Shown: positions 52,492-61,595 of the stretch, piece by piece
Layout of the letters: each line of letters begins with the position of its first letter
Position numbering within the stretch: the stretch's first letter is position 1
DNA from: Arthrobacter cheniae
GTDB lineage: Bacteria; Actinomycetota; Actinomycetes; Actinomycetales; Micrococcaceae
Reading direction: 5' to 3'
DNA length: 64,000 bases
Assembly: GCF_003602275.1 (NCBI RefSeq)
Contig: NZ_QZVT01000005.1
Span: forward strand, 134,895 to 198,894
Notes under the pieces: generated by a model
Told to the model about the DNA's origin: nothing
What the model saw: only the letters and a program-made list of their open reading frames with translations
Databases searched by the model: none
Translations under genes and position numbers: made by a program

Positions 52492-53247
52492 GTGAACACC
52501 ACACCCACCTCCCCAACGCCCGGCTCATCACCTGCTCGCGAACTCCTGGCGATTTTCGGCCGTAGCAACGGATACCTCCTCACCGAGCAGACCGCCCACG
52601 ACGCCGTCGACGGGCTCGCAGGGATCGCCCGGGACATCATCACCTCCGCCGAGGGCGCCGGCGTGAGCATCATCGACACGGACGGCACCCGCACCAGCGT
52701 CGGAGCCACCAACCCTGACGTCCTCGAAGCCGACAACCTACAATACGAATTCGGTCAAGGACCCTGCATGAGCGCCTGGTCCACCGGTGAGCCGACCTAC
52801 ATCGCCGACACCCACACCGATGACCGGTTCCAGAAATGGACGTCCGCAGTGGCCGCGCTCGGTATCCGCTCGTGTCTGAGCGTGCCCCTGCTGAACAGGC
52901 CGACAGGACTCGGGGCGATGAAGGTCTACTCCACCACCGTCGACGCCTTCACCGACGAGGACCGGCGCCTGCTGATGAACCTTGCACGATCTGCCGCAGC
53001 CCTCCTGGGACACATCCAGGCCAGCGACACACCGCAACGCATCAGCGACGACGTCAATGCATCCCTCGCCGATCGGGACACGATCGGAGTCGCCCGCGGC
53101 ATCCTCATGGAACGCTTTGATCTGGATCGGCAGGCGGCCATGAACCACCTGATCGACCTCGCCACCGACGCCAACACCACCATCGGCACCATGGCCGCCA
53201 TTATCGGTGAGCGTCAGGACGGTCCCTACCCCAGCGGTAACTCATGA
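52492..53247 (+). CDS. GAF-ANTAR regulator
   Basis: 251 residues from GTG 52492. GAF domain about 20-165: GAGVSIIDTDGTRTSVGATN, YEFGQGPCMSAWSTGEPTYI and LSVPLLNRPTGLGAMKVYS; ANTAR domain about 185-240: SLADRDTIGVARGILMERFD and AAMNHLIDLATDANTTIGTM. Similar architecture to the neighbour but clearly diverged, so an old duplication or separate acquisition. An RNA-binding antiterminator by family. Confidence 0.92.
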   Translation: MNTTPTSPTPGSSPARELLAIFGRSNGYLLTEQTAHDAVDGLAGIARDIITSAEGAGVSIIDTDGTRTSVGATNPDVLEADNLQYEFGQGPCMSAWSTGEPTYIADTHTDDRFQKWTSAVAALGIRSCLSVPLLNRPTGLGAMKVYSTTVDAFTDEDRRLLMNLARSAAALLGHIQASDTPQRISDDVNASLADRDTIGVARGILMERFDLDRQAAMNHLIDLATDANTTIGTMAAIIGERQDGPYPSGNS

Positions 53248-53421
53248 CGATCAAACACACCGCGGAGGGACAACGCCTGAAGTGCGATCCACGGAGGAGG
53301 CTGCCCGTTCAACAAGGGTAGCTGCTGGGATCCAGTCCCCGTGCGGGCAGGGGGTGTGGATTCTGCACGGGGAGCGACGGCGATCATCTCAGCGGTGTTA
53401 GTGAATTCGTCAGATGGTGAA

Positions 53422-54666
53422 TCAGGTGTACCAGGTGGGTTCCGGGATCTGGTTGAGCAGGACGTACTCGCCGACCTCACGCTTCTTGTAGGCGATCGGA
53501 TCGTGGAGGCTGTGGGTGCGGAGGTTGCGCCAGAAGATGTCGAGGCCGACGTGGCTTGCGGAGGCGCGGGCGCCGGTAAGTTCGTACACCTTCGTCGCGA
53601 TCTCCAGGCCATCGTCGACTATACGTAGCTTTCCGGCGGCAATCCGGACCGCGAGCTCACCGCGTTGGCGTTGGGTGAGGTCCTCCCGGGGCGCATGGAG
53701 CACTGCGCTGATCTCCGCACCGGCGGCGTCAAGGAGCGCTTCGTCGGCCCAGAGCTTGGACTGCAGTTCGCCGTAGCCTTCGAGGAGGTACCACTCTTCA
53801 CTCGCGTGCTGCTTGTTGTCGCCGCCGTACGGCCATGCGCGTGTTGTCGTGCGGGTGTAGGCGGAGGCGGCGGCAAGTGCGCCTTGGGCGATGCCGAGGT
53901 AGAAGTTCGCGAAGACGAGCTGGATGGTGGGAACGTTGAGGGTGTTGTAGACGAGCGGATTGAATTGTTTCTCGACGAACCCTGCGGCCGCGGCCCATGG
54001 GACACGAACGTCACGGATTTCGACCGAGCCGGATTCGGTAAGACGCTGGCCCAGGCTGTCCCAATTGTCAGCGAAGATGATCCCCTCTTGCGCGGTCGGG
54101 ACAATCGCGAAGATGTGAGTTTCGGTTCCCTCCAGAACGCCCTCGAGTACGGTGAGATCGGAGATCTGCCCTCCAGTGGAGAACGACTTGTTTCCCGAGT
54201 AGACGAGCTCGCCGCCCTCTTCCCGGATAGTGAGGTCGGAGTCGCGCGGGTTGACGGCGCCTCCGAAGACAAAGTTGTTGCTCGTGTAGAGCTCCTCGAC
54301 AGCTGCAATCTGCTCGTCCGTCGCGACGAGGCGTGCCGCCCATGCCCACAAATAGTGGTAGCCGAGCACCTGACCGATCGAACCATCACCGCGTGCGACG
54401 GCCCGGATGACCTTGTATGCGGTGTCCCAACTCTCTCCCGCGCCGCCGTGCTCCTGGGGTCCGAGCAGGGTCACGAGACCAGAGTCCTTGAGCAGCTGCA
54501 CCTCTGCATGCGGGGTCTCATTTGCACGATCGCGTTCCAGTGCGTCCGACGCCAGAATATCAGCGACTTCCTGCGCCCGCGCGATCCACCCGATGCTACT
54601 TTGAGGAGCCTCTGCGTTCCGCCATCGATTCGTAAAACCTGTTGTCGATGAATCCGTAATTGTCAC
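53422..54666 (-). CDS. DszC-like flavin-dependent monooxygenase
   Basis: 414 residues from GTG 54666, with AAAGG upstream. SGLVTLLGPQEHGGAGESWD, GQVLGYHYLWAWAARLV, YSGNKSFSTGGQISDLTVLE, GLDIFWRNLRTHSLHDP and IAYKKREVGEYVL follow DszC/SfnC-type monooxygenases, which oxidise organosulfur compounds with FMNH2. It differs clearly from the copy at 10.2 kb and has no riboswitch. A remnant of an LLM-type flavin monooxygenase lies upstream, so a larger desulfurisation cluster may once have stood here. Confidence 0.85.
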   Translation of the reverse strand: MTITDSSTTGFTNRWRNAEAPQSSIGWIARAQEVADILASDALERDRANETPHAEVQLLKDSGLVTLLGPQEHGGAGESWDTAYKVIRAVARGDGSIGQVLGYHYLWAWAARLVATDEQIAAVEELYTSNNFVFGGAVNPRDSDLTIREEGGELVYSGNKSFSTGGQISDLTVLEGVLEGTETHIFAIVPTAQEGIIFADNWDSLGQRLTESGSVEIRDVRVPWAAAAGFVEKQFNPLVYNTLNVPTIQLVFANFYLGIAQGALAAASAYTRTTTRAWPYGGDNKQHASEEWYLLEGYGELQSKLWADEALLDAAGAEISAVLHAPREDLTQRQRGELAVRIAAGKLRIVDDGLEIATKVYELTGARASASHVGLDIFWRNLRTHSLHDPIAYKKREVGEYVLLNQIPEPTWYT

Positions 54667-54739
54667 GTTCTTACCTTTCGGTTTGTTTGATGTGGAGCCC
54701 CATTCACGATGCCAGCGGCTACCGGCGTCGCGATGGTTC

Positions 54740-54960
54740 TCGTTCGAGCGACACGGGACGCAATCCCGTGCTCTTACGCTCCAGTTCGGCCCCAAGCTCC
54801 CCTGCGATCGGGATGACATAAGTGCCGAAAGTCTCGATTTCTTCAACTGGGTCCGGAAATCGTCGTTGTACTTCATCAGGTCCTCGAAATGAGGAATCGG
54901 CCCGTATCCCTTTCTCACAGTAGAGAGCGATAGGGGCAGGAACACGTCTATTAATGACCG
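54740..54960 (-). pseudogene. C-terminal remnant of an LLM-class flavin monooxygenase
   Basis: Two frames join near 54858: VRKGYGPIPHFEDLMKYNDD, then FPDPVEEIETFGTYVIPIAG followed by a final ERKSTGLRPVSLERE stretch. The Glu-x-x-x-Phe-Gly-x-Tyr-Val-Ile-Pro end resembles the C-terminal helix of luciferase-like monooxygenases that often accompany DszC/SfnC-type genes. The body of the gene is missing. Assignment is tentative. Confidence 0.4.
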
Positions 54961-55111
54961 TGACCGGTTGTTACCGAGCGTGACGATTTGCGTCGGAAGG
55001 TTAACAACCGTTGGTCCGAAGGGCTGCTAGGAAAGTCAACGCATGCAGGACCCGCACGATGATATGCGCGCTGAGGGCGCGTCGACGTCAACACTGTTTC
55101 GATGAAGATTG

Positions 55112-55530
55112 ACCATGCGCGTGCATCGGCGAGACACCACCGCTCAGCGCAATTGCTTGGTAGCCCTCGGCGTAGCACTCGATGACATCGACAACGACCA
55201 CAGACGGACCGGGCAATTCATTCTCGCTCGGGTCTTCGCGAAGCGATGGCAGCAGTCAGGAGAGGTCACACCCTCGTTGTCGCCACATTCGACCACCTCG
55301 CACGTTCTCTCCCAGACGCTCGCTGAGCCGGAGCGCCAGCGTCTACGGCCCCACCGATCTCGCTGAGCATCTTCTTCTCAACGTCCCTGGCATGATCGCT
55401 GAGTCCGAAGCCGACCTCATCCGTATGAGAACACGTGAGGGTCCGGCAGTAGCCAAAGGTCAGCTGCGAGGTAAGACGCCGAAGCTATCCGCATCACAGC
55501 GCCGGCATTTGCTCGAGCTGAACCCCGCGC
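55112..55530 (+). pseudogene. Decayed serine recombinase (resolvase type)
   Basis: In order but in changing frames: MRVHRRDTTAQRNCLVALGV (N-terminal domain), RRGHTLVVATFDHLARSLPD (catalytic core strand with ARSL), SVYGPTDLAEHLLLNVPGMI, AESEADLIRMRTREGPAVAK and GQLRGKTPKLSASQRRHLLE (end of E helix and start of the HTH). The catalytic N-terminal RVS motif is already degraded to RVH. A second mobile-element relic in the accessory region. Confidence 0.78.
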
Positions 55531-55540
55531 GAAATTCCGA

Positions 55541-55921
55541 AGGCGCGACCGGTTTGAGGATGCCGTCTACCTGACCGGCGTCACCCTGAAGGACATCGAA
55601 GCGCTAGTACCCCACCTTCCGCAAGGCACCTTCTCCGGACTCGATCGCGATTTCGACCGCATGTGCACAAGTGCCGGTGCTACCACGTGGCTACCGGACC
55701 TCGAACGCTGGCCACTCGCGAACCTACCGGTCGCGCATCCCCTGCCCGAGATCATCAACTCACTCATCGGCGCCTGCAACGGCATCCATCGGATGGGTGA
55801 GGGCACATCGCTCCCCTGGTGTTTCGGACCTGCCGGGAAGGAGCCGGCGACGGTCCGTGGGCCGAAACCGGGGAAGGATAGATTTCCCTGCCGAAACGGT
55901 CGGCGCGTAAAAACCCTATAG
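55541..55921 (+). pseudogene. Start-less open frame, possible gene remnant
   Basis: An open frame reads RRRDRFEDAVYLTGVTLKDI, then ALVPHLPQGTFSGLDRDFDR and DLERWPLANLPVAHPLPEII, and ends before a CCCTATAGGG palindrome. It directly follows the recombinase relic, lacks a start codon and ribosome binding site before residue 40, and matches no family I know. Probably the tail of a disrupted gene. Confidence 0.35.
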
Positions 55922-56177
55922 GGACAGCTACGAACTGCTTCACACCCATGTGCGAAGGGGCCCGGTCGGCTGCATGAGAACAATCATCATGTTTCCGCGG
56001 GTGCTTCAGCATCTTTCGGCGTCAAGTTGCGCACGTAGCCTGTACCACCCTGTCAGTGCGTAGGCCGGAGTACTACAGTTGCGACGCGCGCACCAGAAGG
56101 CAATGCTCCCCCAGCACGCCCGATGAACCCCCGCGAATCACCCACTCGCGGCCCAACAGTCTCCCCAGGAGGAACGC

Positions 56178-57212
56178 ATGGCTGCCAGCCGCAACCCACT
56201 CGAGGATCTGCGCGAAACACTCAGTCATCTCACGGAGCAGCTCAAACTGCCAGGTTCGGAACGGGTCGACGACCTGGTCGGTGATCTTTTCGGTGGGCGT
56301 CCAGGGCCGGCCCGGCCACTCTCCGAGGTGCAGGCCGAACTCGACGCTCTGGTAGGGCTGGAAACCGTGAAGGAACAGGTGCGGGCCCTCGTCGCCTTGC
56401 TACAGGTCCAGGCTCGCCGCAAGGCGCACGGCCTTCCAGAGGTGGCTACGTCCCAACATCTGGTGTTTCTGGGGAACCCGGGCACGGGCAAAACCACCGT
56501 CGCGCGGCTCCTGGCCGAGATGTACCGCGCGGTTGGCCTGCTGCAGAAGGGCCATCTGGTTGAGGTTGACAGGTCAGGCCTGGTGGGACAGTACGTCGGC
56601 GCCACCGCGATCAAAACTGATCGCGTCATTCGGCGGGCGCTCGACGGCGTTCTGTTCATCGACGAGGCATATGCGTTGTCCCCCGAGGACGGCCGGATGG
56701 ACTTCGGCCCCGAGGCCATCGAGGTCCTGCTGAAACGGATGGAGGATCACCGGCACCGCCTTGTGGTGATCGTAGCCGGCTACCCACAGCTAATGGAGGC
56801 ATTTCTGCTCTCGAACCCCGGCCTGCGTTCCCGGTTCGCACGCGAGATCACCTTTCCCGACTACTCAGTCGACGCGCTCCAGACGATCTTCAACCAGATG
56901 CTGGTCCAGCACGAGTACACCTTGGAGCCGGGCGCGGATGAGATGCTGCGCCGTATCCTTTCCGGAATTCACGCCGGCGAGGACTCAGGCAACGCGCGTT
57001 TTGCCCGCACGCTCTTCGAGCAGGCGCTCAACCGGCAGGCACTGCGGCTCTCGCTCGACGAAGACCGGAACCTCGACACTCTCGATCGTGACGAGGTGAT
57101 GACACTCACGACGGACGACCTCGACGAGGCCGCCCGAGCCCTGGGTGCGGGACCGGCGCCCGAACCTCAGTCCGACCCCGAACCTTCACGGTGGTGGCAC
57201 TGGCTGACCTAG
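56178..57212 (+). CDS. AAA-type ATPase of the CbbX/EccA group
   Basis: 344 residues from ATG 56178, with AGGAGGAACGC upstream. Walker A GNPGTGKTT (99-107), Walker B GVLFIDEAYAL (Asp162, Glu163), pore-loop-like segment GLVGQYVGATAIKT, sensor 1 VIVAGYPQLM and an arginine finger near NPGLRSRFAREI. CbbX-type proteins act as hexameric remodelling chaperones; relatives serve type VII secretion. No RuBisCO or secretion genes are nearby, so the partner is unknown. A single gene. Confidence 0.9.
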   Translation: MAASRNPLEDLRETLSHLTEQLKLPGSERVDDLVGDLFGGRPGPARPLSEVQAELDALVGLETVKEQVRALVALLQVQARRKAHGLPEVATSQHLVFLGNPGTGKTTVARLLAEMYRAVGLLQKGHLVEVDRSGLVGQYVGATAIKTDRVIRRALDGVLFIDEAYALSPEDGRMDFGPEAIEVLLKRMEDHRHRLVVIVAGYPQLMEAFLLSNPGLRSRFAREITFPDYSVDALQTIFNQMLVQHEYTLEPGADEMLRRILSGIHAGEDSGNARFARTLFEQALNRQALRLSLDEDRNLDTLDRDEVMTLTTDDLDEAARALGAGPAPEPQSDPEPSRWWHWLT

Positions 57213-57347
57213 ATAGCTGCTGGTTTGGCCTGAACCCTGGGCCTGTTGGACACCCCCGCTCGGCCACGACGCGACTTGACTAGCAGGGTAGTCGGTCGGT
57301 GAGCCCACTCTTGCGCGCGATCCAGATGCGCGCGCTAGTTGCGGCGA

Positions 57348-57770
57348 TCATGTTTTTGCCCTGGCGGCGAGCATCTGGAGATAGTGCGGATTGTGCATGA
57401 TGCCTAGGACGTTGCCAAATGGGTCAACAACTGACGCGGTGACGAATCCGCCCTCGCCGCGCTTAGTGATCGGTTCGTACTCGGTGGCACCCATGGCAAG
57501 TAGCTTGTCCATGGTGGCTGTGAGGTCATCGACATGCCACGACATCACAGCACCTCCGGCACTCCCCGCAGCACCAGAGGGAGCGTAGCGGCGGTCGATG
57601 AGGCCGAGTTCGTCCTCATCGTCCCCAACCCTGAATTCGATGTATGCAGGTGCCGACGGAGGCTCGGGGAAGGCGTAGTAGGGCTGATCGCCCAGCAGTT
57701 CCGCGTACCAGCTTCCCGCTGCGGCCAGATCGTCGGCATAGAAGCTTATGGTTGCAAATCCTCGAAACAT
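57348..57770 (-). CDS. VOC-family protein
   Basis: 140 residues. FRGFATISFYADDLAAAGSWYAELLG, YIEFRVGDDEDELGLIDRRY, MSWHVDDLTATMDKLLAMGA and GGFVTASVVDPFGNVLGIMHN form the two halves of the glyoxalase-like fold. Typical of the antibiotic-binding / dioxygenase-like small VOC proteins. Single gene. Confidence 0.9.
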   Translation of the reverse strand: MFRGFATISFYADDLAAAGSWYAELLGDQPYYAFPEPPSAPAYIEFRVGDDEDELGLIDRRYAPSGAAGSAGGAVMSWHVDDLTATMDKLLAMGATEYEPITKRGEGGFVTASVVDPFGNVLGIMHNPHYLQMLAARAKT

Positions 57771-58130
57771 CGGTGCTCCTCATGTAGTAGGCAGCGTATC
57801 GCCGCGATGAGTACATCATGGGTGACTGAAGTGCTCATTGAACGATCGCTGCTATAAAAATTATGAGGTCCGCCTGCGGATCGGCTGTTGGCCGGGCGTA
57901 TCTCGATATTGCCGTTGTCACCTCCATCTCAACCGGGCGTAGATTTCATCGGTGGGATATGAGCTGGTGTTCTCCTGCCCCTTCATTTGGAATGCGAACA
58001 AAGTCGGCTGCAGGAAAAGTCGAAATCACGGTTGCTTCACAGTCTCGAAATCTCCACCGCATGCCCGATCAGCGAATTTTGGCGACCGGAAACCGCTCAT
58101 GGGTGGCAGAGCCCTGGTGTCCTATTGGAA
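57771..58130. other. Gap without a credible gene
   Basis: 360 bases between the VOC gene and the EAL gene. Two overlapping short frames start near 57863 and 57952, but neither has a ribosome binding site or similarity, and both run into the end of the EAL gene on the other strand. Confidence 0.5.
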
Positions 58131-59567
58131 TCAGTACCAGATTGACGGTATCGCCGGAGTGTTCGGTATCGACTGCGAGGGAGCGGCGGGACTCCACTGA
58201 GTCCAGTCCTGGGGGCGGGCGGTAAGCCTGCCGAGAAAATAACCCTGCACGGCTGATACCCCAAGTGCTGCAACCGCTGCAAGCTCCTCAGCAGTTTCGA
58301 TTCCTTCGGCGACAAGCGCTGCTCCGAGCTGCTCAGCAAAGCCGACCATGGCCTCGCCGAAGGCATGGCGAAGGGTGTCTGTATCGATTCCGGCGATAAC
58401 GCCACGGTCCAATTTAATGATGTCTGCTTGGAGCCCTCTGATGTGCCGGATCGAGTCGAAGTAGGAACCAGCATGATCGATCGCGAGCCGGATTCCGCGC
58501 TGTCGCAGGGGTACCAGCGCAAGAATCAGTGCGGCGGCCTGCTGCTCGGTAAGGGATTGGGTGAGTTCCAAAACCATGCGTTCAGGTGCCAGCATGGATT
58601 CCTCGAGCAAGCCCGGCAGCAGGGGGTCCAAGCAGGTCGCCGGAGACAGTTTCAACGCCACATAGAGGTGAGGCGGCAGGTGCTGCGCCGATGCAAGTGC
58701 GAATTCCAGGGCAGCGAACTCGAGTTCGCGTCCAAGCTTCGCCTCCACGGCCTCCGCGAACCAGTAGTCGGCGGTATCACTCCCGTCGCTGACGAACCGG
58801 GTAAACGCTTCGACGCCGACAGTAGAGCAGGTGGACAGTTCGTAAATAGGCTGGAAAGCGGTCAGGAGCATCCTGCCCTCCAGGAGCTCCTCGATCCGCG
58901 AAACGCGCCGCAATGCTGACGGAGTGGAACTTTCAGCGAGCAGGCGGACCGTGGACCAAGGCGTCGGGCGCGGCTCCTTGTCGGTGCTGACCGGGAGCCC
59001 AGCGAGGGATTTCAGGGCGATCGTATGTTCACTCGGCGCTGTTCCCGCCTGTCCGTGCTGAGCCGCGGGTTGTTCGCGACGCTGATCCGGTAAATGGCTG
59101 CGCTCCGGTCTAAGGCCAGGGAGCACCACATCGATGATGCCTGAATCTTGCCCGATCAGTCCCGGACCGCTGTTCCGCGAGGGCATACCAAGTGCAAGGT
59201 CAACAGGAGATCGGTTGTTGGAGGACGCTGGAAAAGAAGGCAATTTCATCGACATGGCTATTCCCTTGTTTCCTGTCCCGGCTGAGTCCGGAACCGGCCC
59301 GCCTGTTCCAACAAACAGAACCCCCGGTTTGGGGGCGGAAGGCCGTGAGGGCACCGTAGCACGCACCGACGCGAAAACCGGGTCTGCGGGGCAAAGATCT
59401 GTAATCAAACCCATTCCAGCGCATTCGCGGACAGCCCCGATACCCTCTACTGCTGATGCTTTGTCCGGGAACAGTACGGACACCGCCAAAACTGCCTCAT
59501 CGGGGTCTTTCAGCCTGAAACCGAAGAGCTTGTCCGCTTCATGAAATAGCTCGAATGATTCCGTCAT
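58131..59567 (-). CDS. DUF1508-EAL domain fusion protein with degenerate EAL motifs
   Basis: 478 residues from ATG 59567, with AAGGGTCTGGC upstream. Residues 1-60 (SFELFHEADKLFGFRLKDPD and LFPDKASAVEGIGAVRECAG) fit a DUF1508/YegP domain. A Pro/Ser-rich linker runs to about 215. The EAL domain (about 225-455) shows the usual order but altered residues: EAF for EAL, KLSP for the metal asparagine motif, IDHAG for DDFG, while LELTQ, VAEGIET and QGYFLGR remain. Loss of metal ligands suggests a c-di-GMP-binding or protein-binding role rather than phosphodiesterase activity (inference). Confidence 0.85.
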   Translation of the reverse strand: MTESFELFHEADKLFGFRLKDPDEAVLAVSVLFPDKASAVEGIGAVRECAGMGLITDLCPADPVFASVRATVPSRPSAPKPGVLFVGTGGPVPDSAGTGNKGIAMSMKLPSFPASSNNRSPVDLALGMPSRNSGPGLIGQDSGIIDVVLPGLRPERSHLPDQRREQPAAQHGQAGTAPSEHTIALKSLAGLPVSTDKEPRPTPWSTVRLLAESSTPSALRRVSRIEELLEGRMLLTAFQPIYELSTCSTVGVEAFTRFVSDGSDTADYWFAEAVEAKLGRELEFAALEFALASAQHLPPHLYVALKLSPATCLDPLLPGLLEESMLAPERMVLELTQSLTEQQAAALILALVPLRQRGIRLAIDHAGSYFDSIRHIRGLQADIIKLDRGVIAGIDTDTLRHAFGEAMVGFAEQLGAALVAEGIETAEELAAVAALGVSAVQGYFLGRLTARPQDWTQWSPAAPSQSIPNTPAIPSIWY

Positions 59568-59765
59568 GCCAGACCCTTCTGGACGCCTTCGGGGGCGAAA
59601 GAAGTTTGGGCCGTCATCCCGGCAAGGGTGCGAAGTCCCCCACGGATCGCACCCGCCCTGATGGTATAGGCGGAACTGCTCAATAGCGAGGGGTTCTTCA
59701 GCCACATACTCCCGGAGACCAGGCATAGGAGCTTTACTGATTGCGGAAACCGGACGGGCAGTAAA
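59568..59765 (-). promoter_or_regulatory. Leader region of the EAL gene with paired hairpins
   Basis: On the minus strand the 200 bases before the EAL gene contain an 8-bp perfect stem (GGGTGCGA with TCGCACCC around a 13-base loop), followed by further G/C-rich short repeats up to the ribosome binding site. This is compatible with a structured regulatory leader. It does not match any riboswitch class I can recall. Confidence 0.35.
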
Positions 59766-59960
59766 TCAGTGGCCTGAATTAACCGATTCCAGATATTGCT
59801 GCACAGACGTTTCCGATACCCGGTAGGAACGGCCGAACCGGATCCCGGTAAGTGCTCCGGACTGCACCAAACGGTAGACCGTCATCTTCGACACCCGCAT
59901 CTGAGCGGCTATCTCCGCAACTGTCAGAAGGTTCGTCGTCATGATGTTGTTCTGTTCCAT
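59766..59960 (-). CDS. Excisionase-type helix-turn-helix protein
   Basis: 64 residues from ATG 59960 (GGAG upstream); a start at 59942 is possible. LLTVAEIAAQMRVSKMTVYR LVQSG and IRFGRSYRVSETSVQQYLES is the compact winged HTH of the excisionase/BldC-like family. Since no integrase is nearby it is probably a small transcriptional regulator. Divergent orientation toward the gap before the SPFH gene suggests possible local control. Confidence 0.85.
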   Translation of the reverse strand: MEQNNIMTTNLLTVAEIAAQMRVSKMTVYRLVQSGALTGIRFGRSYRVSETSVQQYLESVNSGH

Positions 59961-60779
59961 TGCCACATCTGCTCCCCGAGACTCGGCTGTCACTACGGTG
60001 TCTCTGTTAACAGTGAGCACATCTCGCACGCGCCACACGAGTAGTGACTACCTGCTTTACGCCTCGCCTCATAGGTAGGGCGCATCGAAAGCACCCGATC
60101 CGAGTGTTGGGAGTGCCACCACGATCACCTGGCAACATCAGCGCACCCCGACCTGACGTTGACCGCATCCATCATTCACACTCTGGACCATCAGTGCCTT
60201 CACCTCACGTGCGTAACCGGCCATCAGAAGTTCCACGGCGGCGGGTCAAACCGAATTTTGATGCAACGAATCATGCGCAGCGCTTAGCAGCGCCGGCTCA
60301 GCGTCAACCCTCAATGGAAAGCGGCACGAGCGTTCCTGCTGGAGAATCCGCAATACATCCTCCTTCGCGACCAAGATCTGCAGCTTGCCGTCAGGTGCCG
60401 ACTTCATTGCTTTCTGGTCGTGGGCGGGAGGAGCCTGTGGGCATCACCCAAGTAGATGAACCGCCCGACGTTAACCAGGCCTGTAGGAGCTGACCGACTC
60501 CTGGGCAGCCTCGAGCTCGCCCTCGGAGGCGCGTGACGCATGGAAGATTTCGGCTCCGCGCGATGCTTCGGACTGCGGTGTATGTTCGCGGGTTCCGCTT
60601 GTGACTGGACTCCCCATGCGTTTTCATGTGGTCAGCCTCAGTAGCGCCTGCGGCCCAAGTCCGACCACGGGGTCAAGGCTCATTTCCGATCATTGGTGGG
60701 ACGATAGAGAAAGGACACCTGTCACGGCGCCGACCCGGCGTCGGCGGGTTCCGCTCAAGGAAATCAGGAGGGGATCCTG
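59961..60779. other. Large gap without a confident gene
   Basis: About 820 bases between the HTH gene and the stomatin-like gene. Several short frames exist on both strands, none with a ribosome binding site, domain pattern or codon bias that I can defend. The region presumably holds the promoter of the SPFH gene at its right end. Confidence 0.5.
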
Positions 60780-61595
60780 ATGGACCCCACCACCATTGTC
60801 GTTGCCCTCGTCCTCGTCCTACTGCTGCTCATCGGTGCGAAGCTGTCGATTCACATCGTGCGTCAATACGAGAAGGGCGTGCTGTTCCGACTCGGCAGGG
60901 TCATCGGAGTCAGGGATCCCGGGCTGCGGCTGATCATCCCGGTCATCGACCGGCTGCCGTTGGTGAGCCTGAGGATCGTGACCATGCCGATCCAGTCCCA
61001 GGGCATCATCACTCAGGACAACGTAAGCGTCGACGTGTCCGCTGTCGCGTACTACAGGGTGGTCGACGCCGAAAAGTCCGTGGTTGCGATCGAAAACGTG
61101 GCCGCGGCCATCAACCAGATCGCTCAGACGACGTTGCGGAAAGTCGTCGGCCGACACACCCTGGACCAGACACTCTCCGAAACCGAGCGGATCAACCTCG
61201 ACATCCGGGAAATCCTCGACGTCCTCACCATCGAATGGGGCGTCGAAGTCACCCTGGTGGAACTGAAGGACATCCAGCTGCCCGACACCATGAAACGGGC
61301 CATGGCCCGCCAGGCTGAAGCCGAACGCGAAAAGAGGGCTAAGATCATCGCCGCTGAAGGTGAGGCGATCGCCGCAGCAGCCCTTGGAGACGCCTCCGAC
61401 ACCATGATGGCTCACCCGCTGGCCCTGCAGCTCAGGAACCTGCAGTCCCTGGTCGAAATCGGTGTCGACAAGAACACCACAGTCGTCTTCCCTGCCCCGC
61501 TGATGAGCACCATCGGTGAGCTCTCGGCCTTCCTCGCCCGCGAAAATCAAGCCGCGGCATCCTCGAACAGCACGACACCCATCAAGGCGGCGTAA
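60780..61595 (+). CDS. Stomatin/slipin-type SPFH (band 7) protein
   Basis: 271 residues from ATG 60780, with AGGAGGGGATCC upstream. An N-terminal membrane segment ([20 protein letters not shown]) precedes the band 7 domain: [62 protein letters not shown], then the coiled-coil [20 protein letters not shown]. Stomatins form oligomeric membrane microdomains. An NfeD partner gene, common beside slipins, is not seen. A second, atypical SPFH gene lies 1.2 kb further on. Confidence 0.92.
   Translation: MDPTTIVVALVLVLLLLIGAKLSIHIVRQYEKGVLFRLGRVIGVRDPGLRLIIPVIDRLPLVSLRIVTMPIQSQGIITQDNVSVDVSAVAYYRVVDAEKSVVAIENVAAAINQIAQTTLRKVVGRHTLDQTLSETERINLDIREILDVLTIEWGVEVTLVELKDIQLPDTMKRAMARQAEAEREKRAKIIAAEGEAIAAAALGDASDTMMAHPLALQLRNLQSLVEIGVDKNTTVVFPAPLMSTIGELSAFLARENQAAASSNSTTPIKAA

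Noticed and set aside
57952-58200. 82-codon plus-strand frame
   Set aside because: No ribosome binding site or similarity, and its end overlaps the EAL gene antisense.
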